A stretch of DNA of 6,995 bases, from contig QHTS01000019.1 in the NCBI GenBank assembly GCA_003220905.1, forward strand, positions 1 through 6,995, given 5' to 3'. The position numbers and the translations under genes are program-made. The notes under the pieces are model-generated. The model did no database searches. It had not been told where the DNA came from and was given only the letters and a program-made list of their open reading frames with translations. Origin of the DNA: Gemmatimonadota bacterium. GTDB taxonomy: Bacteria; Gemmatimonadota; Gemmatimonadetes; Gemmatimonadales; GWC2-71-9. Shown here one piece after another: positions 1 to 5,377 of this stretch. Numbering within the stretch: position 1 is the stretch's first letter; each line of letters opens with the position of its first letter.

Positions 1-86
1 CGCGGCGCATCTCTCGCGGCCTTGCGGTTTTAGCCCCTCGCCGTTACCGTTGGGCTGAATTTTCCCACTCCTCGCCCTGGGGGCCC
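1..86. other. Leader upstream of the sphingolipid operon
   Basis: Short stretch before the first GTG start. The reading frame starting at base 1 ends at a TAG at 31-33 and could be the last ten codons of an upstream plus-strand gene (RGASLAALRF), but this is too short to identify. The frame of the following gene is also open to the window edge, yet it has no ATG, GTG or TTG before 87. I see no convincing -35/-10 pair, operator or terminator. A run of five G at 79-83 could act as a weak ribosome binding site with a tight 3-base spacer to the GTG at 87. Confidence 0.3.
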
Positions 87-1295
87 GTGAACACCGAGAC
101 CCTGCAGCACATCGCATTGTTCGAGAAATGCAGGAATTTCCTTCCCAAGGCGCGCGAGGTCCAGGCGTCTGGGCTCCACGCGTGGTACAAGCCGATCTCC
201 CGGTCCGAAGACACGGTGGTCGTGATCGAGGGCAAAGAGCGGATCATGATGGGCTCCAACAACTACCTGGGGCTCACGCATCATCCGGAGGTCCTGGCCG
301 CCGCCAAGGCGGCGCTGGATCGCTACGGCTCGGGCTGCACGGGTAGCCGGCTCCTGAACGGCACTCTCGATCTGCACCAGCAACTGGAAGCCGAGCTGGC
401 GCAGTTCTTCGGCAAGGAAGCCTGCATCGTGTTTTCGACCGGCTATCAGGCGAACCTGGGAATCGTGTCGGGACTGGTAGGCCGCGGGGACGTCGTCTTC
501 CTGGACAAGCTGGACCACGCCTCGATCGTGGACGGCGCCAAGATGTCCTACGGTGAGACGATGCGCTTCAATCACGGCGACCTCGGCAACCTCGAGCACA
601 AGCTGCAGCAGGTGCCGCCGGGCACCGGCGTGATGATCATCGTCGACGGCGTCTACTCGATGGAGGGCGACGTCGCCGACGTGCCGAACCTGCTCAAGAT
701 CGCGCAGAAGCACGGCGCCGCCCTCGCCATCGACGACGCGCACGCCGTCGGTGTGCTGGGCCCCCGGGGCGACGGCACCGCCGCGCACTTCGGGCTGAGC
801 GACGACGTGGACCTGATCGTGGGTACCTTCTCGAAGTCGCTCGCATCGATCGGCGGGTTCGTGGCGGGTCCGGAGGGCGTGATCGAGTTTCTCCGCTACA
901 ATGCACGGCCACTCATGTTCACGGCCGCGCTGCCGCCGTCTAACACCGCCGGCGTGCTCGCCGCCCTGCACGTGATGCAGCGCGAGCCGGAGCGCCGGGA
1001 GTGTCTCTGGGTAAACGCGCGCCGGCTCCAGGAGGGCCTGCGCTCGATGGGGTTCGACATCGGCACGACCGAGACGCCCATCGTCCCGTTCCTGATCGGG
1101 GAGTTCGAGAAAACGCTGCTCTTCTGGCGCAAGCTGTTCGACGCCGGTGTGTTCACCAATCCCGTCGTGCCGCCGGCGCTGCCGCCGTCGCGGTGCCGGC
1201 TGCGGACCAGCGTGATGGCGACGCACACCGCCGATCAAATCGACTACGCCCTGGAGACCTTCGGCAGGCTCGGAAAAGAGCTGGGGGTCATCTGA
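87..1295 (+). CDS. spt: Serine palmitoyltransferase (alpha-oxoamine synthase family)
   Basis: A 402-residue soluble PLP enzyme, fold type I, of the family that includes KBL, BioF and ALAS. It is predicted to condense L-serine with a long-chain acyl thioester to give 3-ketosphinganine, the first step of sphingolipid synthesis. Visible family marks are GSNNYLGL (56-63), GSGCTGSRLLNGT (81-93), FSTGYQANLG (116-125), DHASI (143-147, His144 stacking on PLP), DGVYSMEGD (187-195), DDAHAVG (216-222, Asp216 and His219 as cofactor ligands) and GTFSKS (246-251, Lys250 as the Schiff-base lysine). The TFSKSLASIGGF context and the NGTLDLH and MATHT segments match Bacteroides-type SPT better than KBL or BioF as I recall them. 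Length is normal. The GTG at 87 is the only start codon in frame. The stop overlaps the next gene. KBL-like specificity is the main alternative; the two following genes argue strongly for SPT. Confidence 0.88.
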   Translation: MNTETLQHIALFEKCRNFLPKAREVQASGLHAWYKPISRSEDTVVVIEGKERIMMGSNNYLGLTHHPEVLAAAKAALDRYGSGCTGSRLLNGTLDLHQQLEAELAQFFGKEACIVFSTGYQANLGIVSGLVGRGDVVFLDKLDHASIVDGAKMSYGETMRFNHGDLGNLEHKLQQVPPGTGVMIIVDGVYSMEGDVADVPNLLKIAQKHGAALAIDDAHAVGVLGPRGDGTAAHFGLSDDVDLIVGTFSKSLASIGGFVAGPEGVIEFLRYNARPLMFTAALPPSNTAGVLAALHVMQREPERRECLWVNARRLQEGLRSMGFDIGTTETPIVPFLIGEFEKTLLFWRKLFDAGVFTNPVVPPALPPSRCRLRTSVMATHTADQIDYALETFGRLGKELGVI

Positions 1296-2404
1296 GCACT
1301 CCGCAGATCGCGCCCGTGACGAACGGGCGCGGTCTGGAGCGGTTCATCGGCTTTCCGTACGACCTGCACCGCGGCGACCCGCTCTGGGTGCCGCAGCTCC
1401 GGATGGACGTCCGGACCCTTCTCACGCCGGGCAAGAATCCCTTCTTCGAGCATGCCGAAGCGCAGTACTTCATCGCCAAGCGGGACGGCCGCACGGTCGG
1501 CCGCATCGCGGCCATCAAGAACGACGCGCACACCCGCGAGCACGGGGACCGCGTAGGGTTCTACGGCTTCTTCGAGAGCGTGAACGATCAGGCGGTGGCG
1601 AACAGCCTGTTCGACGCAGCCGCCCGGTGGCTCTCGGGCAAGGACTTCCGGGTGATGCGCGGACCGATGAACCCATCGGTCAACGACGATTGTGGGTTGC
1701 TGGTCGATGGGTTCGACACCCCTCCCACCATCATGATGCCGCACAACCCCCCATACTACGTGGCCCTGCATCAGGGCTACGGCTTCACCAAAGCCAAGGA
1801 TCTGATCGCGTTCGCGAGCCCGGACGGCGACCCCCCCGAGCGCATCACGCGGGCCGTGAACGTCATCGCTGAGCGCAAGGGCATCACCCTGCGCCCGCTC
1901 AATATGAAGCGCTTCAAGGAGGAAGTGGAGCTAGTCAAGGCGCTGTACAACCAGGCGTGGGAGCGGAACTGGGGGTTCGTTCCGCTGACCAACGCGGAAA
2001 TCGACCACCTCGCGAAGCAGCTCAAGCCGATCGTGGTCCCCGACTTGGTCTGCTTCGCGCAGCGGAAGGGTCAGGTGATCGGATTCGCGGTCGCCCTGCC
2101 GGACTTCAACGTTGCCCTGAAGCACAATCCCTCCGGCCGGATCTGGGGCATCCCCAAGATTCTGTGGTACGCCCGGCGCATTCATCGTTGCCGCATACCG
2201 TTGCTGGGCACGCTGAAGGAATACCGGGGGGCCGGCGTGGATGCGATGATGTACCACTGGATCTGGACCAAGGGCGCGATCCACGGCTATCACTGGGGCG
2301 AGGGCGGCTGGATTCTCGAGGACAACCTTCCGATGGTCAACGGCGCCTTGCAACTCGGCTTCCGCCCCTACAAGACGTACCGGGTCTACGACAAACCCTT
2401 GTGA
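1292..2404 (+). CDS. bcerS: GNAT-like N-acyltransferase, bacterial ceramide synthase (bCerS/YghO type)
   Basis: Predicted soluble protein of 370 residues made of two GNAT-like lobes (about 1-175 and 195-370). Family signatures as I recognise them are FPYDLHRGDPLWVPQL (21-36), KNPFFEHAEAQYFIA (48-62), VGRIAAI (69-75), MRGPMNPSVNDDCGLLVDGF (122-141) and MMPHNPPYY (148-156). In lobe two they are GTLKEYRGAGVDAMMY (306-321, shaped like the acyl-thioester pyrophosphate loop) and ILEDN plus LGFRPYKTYRVYDKPL near the C-terminus. In Caulobacter a protein of this type acylates the amine of 3-ketosphinganine. Its position between an SPT and an SDR supports the same role here. Start: there is no ATG. A CTG at 1292 overlaps the upstream TGA (CTGA), has GGGGG 4 bases upstream, and keeps the first strand QIAPVT. 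A GTG at 1316 is the conventional alternative but would cut that strand (346 of these residues then encode 362). No membrane segment is visible. Confidence 0.8.
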   Translation: MSTPQIAPVTNGRGLERFIGFPYDLHRGDPLWVPQLRMDVRTLLTPGKNPFFEHAEAQYFIAKRDGRTVGRIAAIKNDAHTREHGDRVGFYGFFESVNDQAVANSLFDAAARWLSGKDFRVMRGPMNPSVNDDCGLLVDGFDTPPTIMMPHNPPYYVALHQGYGFTKAKDLIAFASPDGDPPERITRAVNVIAERKGITLRPLNMKRFKEEVELVKALYNQAWERNWGFVPLTNAEIDHLAKQLKPIVVPDLVCFAQRKGQVIGFAVALPDFNVALKHNPSGRIWGIPKILWYARRIHRCRIPLLGTLKEYRGAGVDAMMYHWIWTKGAIHGYHWGEGGWILEDNLPMVNGALQLGFRPYKTYRVYDKPL

Positions 2405-3369
2405 AGGCGTTCGTCACCGGCGGCACGGGATTCGTCGGTGCGCACCTGGTGCAGGCGCTGCGCGCCCGCGGCGACACGGTGACGTGCCTGGTGCGGAACG
2501 CCGCGAAAGCGCAGGCGCTCGGCTGGACCGACGTGCGCTTGGTCCGGGGCGATCTGGACGATGCCGCCGCCTTGCGCGAAGGGTGCGTGGGCGCCGAGGT
2601 GATCTACCACGTGGCGGGGCGTATCGGCGCCCGCGATCTGGACGCGTTCATGCGCGCCAACCGCGACGGCACGGCGAACGTGCTCGAGGCAGCGGCGCCG
2701 GGGTTCCCGGGACGCTTCGTGCTCGTCTCCTCGCTCGCCGCCGCCGGGCCAACGGTGCCGGGGAAGCCGATTGATGAGACCCGTCCCCCATCCCCCGTCA
2801 CTCCGTACGGCCAGAGCAAGCTCGCGGCCGAACTGCTCGTACGGTCGATGGCCGGCTCGTGGACCATCGTGCGGCCGCCGACCGTGTACGGTGAATGGGA
2901 TCGCGAGGTCCTCAAGGTCTTCAAGCTGGCCCGCACCGGACTGGCGCCGGTGTTCGGTGACGGATCGCAGGAACTGTCGGTCATCTACGCGGGGGATCTC
3001 GCAGCCGCGCTGGTCGCGGCGGCCACCACGCCCGCCACCACCAACCGGGTGTACTATGCCGCGCATCCCGTCGTGACCACCAGCCGCGAGCTGGTCCGGG
3101 CGATCGGGCGGGCGCTGGGACGGGAGCTGCGCATCGTGCCCCTGCCGAGACCCCTCGTGCGGGGCCTCCTCTGGACGATTGGCTCGATTGCGCACCTCGC
3201 GGGCCGGGCGACACTCTTGTCGGGCGATAAAGCGGCCGAATTCCTGGCCCCGGCCTGGACGTGCCGCCCCGATGCATTGGCCCGCGACGCGGGGTGGCGG
3301 GCGGAAACCGACCTCGAGGCGGGATTGCGGCGCACGGCAGCCTGGTATCGGAGGGAGGGGTGGCTGTGA
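2401..3369 (+). CDS. cerR: NAD(P)-dependent extended SDR, probable ceramide reductase (CerR-like)
   Basis: A 322-residue extended short-chain dehydrogenase. The Rossmann motif TGGTGFVG is at 6-13, an acidic pair in GDLDD at 50-54, and VAGRIG follows at 71-76. The catalytic set is a Ser in LVSSLA (Ser110/Ser111) with Tyr136 and Lys140 in YGQSK. RPPTVYGEWDRE (158-169) and FGDGSQELSVIYAGDLA (185-201) belong to the epimerase-like substrate lobe. Annotation pipelines would call it an NAD-dependent epimerase/dehydratase. Placed directly after SPT and a ceramide-synthase-like acyltransferase, it most likely reduces the 3-keto group of 3-ketoceramide to give dihydroceramide, as shown for Caulobacter CerR. 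The GTG start overlaps the upstream TGA as GTGA and has no purine-rich site before it, so it probably depends on translational coupling. A sugar epimerase or hopanoid-associated SDR is the alternative if the neighbourhood is ignored. Confidence 0.8.
   Translation: MKAFVTGGTGFVGAHLVQALRARGDTVTCLVRNAAKAQALGWTDVRLVRGDLDDAAALREGCVGAEVIYHVAGRIGARDLDAFMRANRDGTANVLEAAAPGFPGRFVLVSSLAAAGPTVPGKPIDETRPPSPVTPYGQSKLAAELLVRSMAGSWTIVRPPTVYGEWDREVLKVFKLARTGLAPVFGDGSQELSVIYAGDLAAALVAAATTPATTNRVYYAAHPVVTTSRELVRAIGRALGRELRIVPLPRPLVRGLLWTIGSIAHLAGRATLLSGDKAAEFLAPAWTCRPDALARDAGWRAETDLEAGLRRTAAWYRREGWL
3350..3360 (+). promoter_or_regulatory. Strong Shine-Dalgarno site for the PAP2/AUR1-like gene
   Basis: The purine run GGAGGGAGGGG lies inside the end of the preceding reading frame. 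Its 3' part ends 5 bases before the GTG at 3366, ideal spacing for that codon. It is too close for the other in-frame GTG at 3360, which overlaps it, so it decides the start. It is the only strong Shine-Dalgarno site seen before any gene in the window. Confidence 0.65.
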
Positions 3370-4325
3370 GCACGTCACACGACGCCATGACGCCACGTTT
3401 CACGACACGGCTTGCAACGTTGCGTCGTGGCGTCCTGGAACGCCTCACCGCGGTGGACATCATCACGCTGCTCTACGTCGCCATCGCGACGGCCGCCGTC
3501 CTGGCGTTCTCGGGTCAGGACCACGCCAGCTGGGACCTGCTGCTCACGGCGCACGCGCTGCTCGTCTCGCTCGTGCTCGCCGCGCCCCTGGCCCGCCAGG
3601 CCGGCTCCCTGGGGCGGTTTCTGGGCGATTGGTACCCGATGCTGCTCCTCGGCGCGCTGTACGCGGAGGTTGGCGTGCTCAACGTCGATCTGGGATACCA
3701 GCACGACCAGGTCATCCAGCGGCTCGAGCTGTGGGTGTTCGGCTCCCAGCTTTCCTACCGCTGGATCCGCGAGATGCCGAATCCGCTGCTCTCCTGGTTC
3801 CTGCACGGCTGCTACCTCGCCTACTACGCCATTCTGTATGCGTCGCCGCTCGGTCTCTGGTTCAGCGGACGACGGGACGCGGCGCGCCGCACGATCTTCG
3901 CTGTGATGGTGACCTTCTACCTCTGCTACGTGGTGTTCCTCTTCTTCCCCGTGGCGGGTCCGCGCTACACGTTCGAGCCCGCCCATAATGCGGCCACGTC
4001 CATCTGGCCAGCGCGCGCCACCCAGTGGCTGCTCGACCTCGGTGACTCGTGGGGCGCCGCCTTCCCGTCGTCGCACGTGGCCGCCGCCGTGGTCGCGGCG
4101 CTGTGCGCGCTGCGCTACTGGCGGCCCCTCGGACTCCTGCTCACGCCGTTGACGGTCGGACTGGTGCTGTCGGTCGTGTACGGCCAGTTCCACTATGCGG
4201 TGGACGCCGTGGCGGGCTTGATCGTCGCGTGTGCGGTGCTCGCCTCGCAGTACATCTATGCATCGCAGCCCGCCACCGTCGCCGCGGGGCTCCCGGGGCG
4301 CGAGCTCGAGACGGGCCGCGCCTAG
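3366..4325 (+). CDS. PAP2/AUR1-like membrane phosphotransferase, possible inositol-phosphoceramide synthase
   Basis: A polytopic membrane protein of 319 residues with about seven or eight hydrophobic helices (roughly 32-49, 55-75, 88-106, 139-166, 175-196, 236-250, 254-272, 279-298). The PAP2 core is clear: FPVAGPRY (194-201), SWGAAFPSSHVAA (228-240, His237) and YGQFHYAVDAVAG (272-284, His276 and Asp280 as the second catalytic pair). FPVA-P followed by GA-FPS-H and HY..D..AG is the layout of fungal AUR1, which moves phosphoinositol from phosphatidylinositol to ceramide. It follows the ceramide genes in one coupled operon, so headgroup transfer to ceramide is the likely job. A plain lipid phosphatase, or transfer of another headgroup such as phosphoethanolamine, cannot be excluded. 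The GTG start overlaps the upstream stop as GTGA and has its own strong Shine-Dalgarno site. Confidence 0.78.
   Translation: MSTSHDAMTPRFTTRLATLRRGVLERLTAVDIITLLYVAIATAAVLAFSGQDHASWDLLLTAHALLVSLVLAAPLARQAGSLGRFLGDWYPMLLLGALYAEVGVLNVDLGYQHDQVIQRLELWVFGSQLSYRWIREMPNPLLSWFLHGCYLAYYAILYASPLGLWFSGRRDAARRTIFAVMVTFYLCYVVFLFFPVAGPRYTFEPAHNAATSIWPARATQWLLDLGDSWGAAFPSSHVAAAVVAALCALRYWRPLGLLLTPLTVGLVLSVVYGQFHYAVDAVAGLIVACAVLASQYIYASQPATVAAGLPGRELETGRA
4308..4321 (+). repeat. 14-base direct repeat, copy 1
   Basis: GAGACGGGCCGCGC, encoding part of the last residues (ETGRA) of the PAP2/AUR1-like protein. An identical copy starts 34 bases downstream. The match stops at both edges (c versus t before, c versus g after). 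Confidence 0.75.
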
Positions 4326-4336
4326 TGCGGCACTAG
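4322..4336. repeat. 15-base palindrome holding both convergent stop codons
   Basis: CTAGTGCGGCACTAG is a perfect inverted repeat with 7-base arms around a central G. It contains the TAG of the plus-strand operon (4323-4325) and, as CTA on the plus strand, the TAG of the minus-strand operon (4333-4335), placed symmetrically. In RNA it could fold to a 5-6 bp stem with a small loop in either direction. No T-run follows on either side, so it is not a textbook intrinsic terminator. It might serve as a weak bidirectional 3'-end structure. Confidence 0.6.
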
Positions 4337-4941
4337 CGGGTGAGACGGGCCGCGCGGGAGGCGACCGTATCCAGGTCTCCCCCCAGCGCGTCCATCGTGA
4401 GTTGAAAGCGGCAGTCGAGGACGAGCAGCCCGATCACATAGGCCGCGAGATTCACGGCGAAGATCACGCTGAAGATCAGCGGATACGGAAGCCACATCCC
4501 GAAATAGAGCGCGAACCGCTTGACCCCAGGGTCGAGCTTCGATCGGTCGGCAATGCTCGTGATCAGCAGGATCGCCGCGAGCGCGACGAGCACGAGCTGC
4601 CACGACACGAGGCCCGCCCAAGCGAACCCCGCGAAGATCGCCGCCTCGGACAGGCGGTCGACCAGCGTGTCGAGCCGCCGCCCCGCTTCGGACGCCAGGC
4701 CGTACTCGCGCGCGATGCCGCCGTCGATCCCGTCCAGCACCTGGCCGAGCGCCATCAGGCCGAGCCCCCCCGCCCAGCCCGGACGGCCCCTCGCGACGGC
4801 GACGCCCGCCGCTACGCTCACTACGAACGCCGCCCATGTCACCTGCGCCGGCGACAACCCGAGCGTCACGTGGCAGAGCCGCAGCAGCGGCCGCGTCGCA
4901 CGGTCCAGCGAGCGCCCGACCGCGGGGGCGAAGTCAAACAC
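4333..4941 (-). CDS. CDP-alcohol phosphatidyltransferase family membrane enzyme
   Basis: A 202-residue integral membrane protein. The complete family motif is present: Asp70-x2-Asp73-Gly74-x2-Ala77-Arg78-x8-Gly87-x3-Asp91-x3-Asp95. The four Asp bind metal and catalyse displacement of CMP from a CDP-linked donor by an alcohol. Hydrophobic helices lie around 33-50, 56-70, 97-131 and 143-175. The acceptor is not evident: the stretch SIADRSKLDPGVKRFALYFG (129-148) does not resemble the YVRARAE-like segment of PgsA-type enzymes as I recall them. A phosphatidylinositol(-phosphate) synthase that supplies an AUR1-like enzyme is an attractive guess; PG-phosphate or another phospholipid synthase is equally possible. 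The GTG start overlaps the end of the upstream hydrolase-like gene by 8 bases and has no clear ribosome binding site. The gene closes the minus-strand operon. Confidence 0.85.
   Translation of the reverse strand: MFDFAPAVGRSLDRATRPLLRLCHVTLGLSPAQVTWAAFVVSVAAGVAVARGRPGWAGGLGLMALGQVLDGIDGGIAREYGLASEAGRRLDTLVDRLSEAAIFAGFAWAGLVSWQLVLVALAAILLITSIADRSKLDPGVKRFALYFGMWLPYPLIFSVIFAVNLAAYVIGLLVLDCRFQLTMDALGGDLDTVASRAARLTR
4342..4355 (+). repeat. 14-base direct repeat, copy 2
   Basis: GAGACGGGCCGCGC, identical to the copy at 4308-4321. On the minus strand this copy encodes part of the C-terminal RAARLTR of the CDP-alcohol phosphatidyltransferase. The two copies flank the stop-codon palindrome. Confidence 0.75.
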
Positions 4942-5377
4942 GATGCTGGAGCCAGTAGACGCCGACGTTGGCCGCGAGTAGCAGAACGAAGAGGATCCTC
5001 TCTTTCACGTTGTCGGGAATGCTCGTCAGCCACCCGCGTGTGACCCACGGAGAGTACGGGTAGAACGGCATCTTCTCGAAGCGGACACTGTAATCCATCG
5101 CCACGTGAATTGCGAAGAACAGGATCGGCAGCAGCGTCCCGAGAAACACGCACAACGGCACGATCCAGAGCAGCGCCACCGGCTCCTGCAGCGAGGATCG
5201 CCAGTAGTAGCCACGTTTGTCGCGGAAACCGACCGCGCGCAGGTAGAACGGCAATTTGACAGCGTGGTCGATGTCGACGCCCATGCCGAACGCGTAGGCA
5301 AGCGCCTTGTCCCGCCCCTCCAGACCCATCGCCTGAACGCCGAGCGTCGTGGCGAGGAAGTGCGTGACGATCTTCAC
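4934..5377 (-). CDS. Small membrane protein with metal-dependent-hydrolase-like motifs (YdjM/DUF457-like)
   Basis: A 147-residue protein with hydrophobic segments near 66-96 and 127-144. It carries a spaced set of possible metal ligands: His6 in VTHFLA, Asp35, Asp37 and His38 in GVDIDH, Glu65 in LQEPVA, and His91 and Asp95 in HVAMD. That layout resembles the inner-membrane metal-dependent hydrolase families (YdjM/DUF457 type), but I cannot confirm membership, and the substrate is unknown. The segment FEKMPFYPYSPW (100-111) looks like a conserved Pro-rich loop. The GTG start overlaps the flippase-like stop as GTGA, and its own end overlaps the CDP-alcohol phosphatidyltransferase by 8 bases, so it sits inside a coupled lipid operon and probably acts on a lipid or lipid-linked compound. 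The start has only G+C-rich sequence before it and no Shine-Dalgarno site. Confidence 0.6.
   Translation of the reverse strand: MKIVTHFLATTLGVQAMGLEGRDKALAYAFGMGVDIDHAVKLPFYLRAVGFRDKRGYYWRSSLQEPVALLWIVPLCVFLGTLLPILFFAIHVAMDYSVRFEKMPFYPYSPWVTRGWLTSIPDNVKERILFVLLLAANVGVYWLQHRV

Noticed and set aside
30..1238. 402-residue open frame on the minus strand opposite the SPT gene
   Set aside because: It is antisense to a clear PLP enzyme, rich in Arg, His and Gly with no recognisable domain. Long antisense frames are expected in such GC-rich coding DNA.
1001..1291. Upstream extension of the ceramide-synthase-like reading frame into the SPT gene
   Set aside because: The extra residues are basic, low-complexity and lie inside the SPT coding region in another frame. 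Family length fits a start at 1292 or 1316.
2386..3396. 336-residue minus-strand frame opposite the SDR gene
   Set aside because: Low-complexity Arg/Gly/Pro composition, no motif, fully overlapping a well-supported gene; a codon-bias shadow.
4322..4336. Palindrome as a classical rho-independent terminator
   Set aside because: The stem is short and no T-run follows on either strand, so I kept it only as an inverted repeat.
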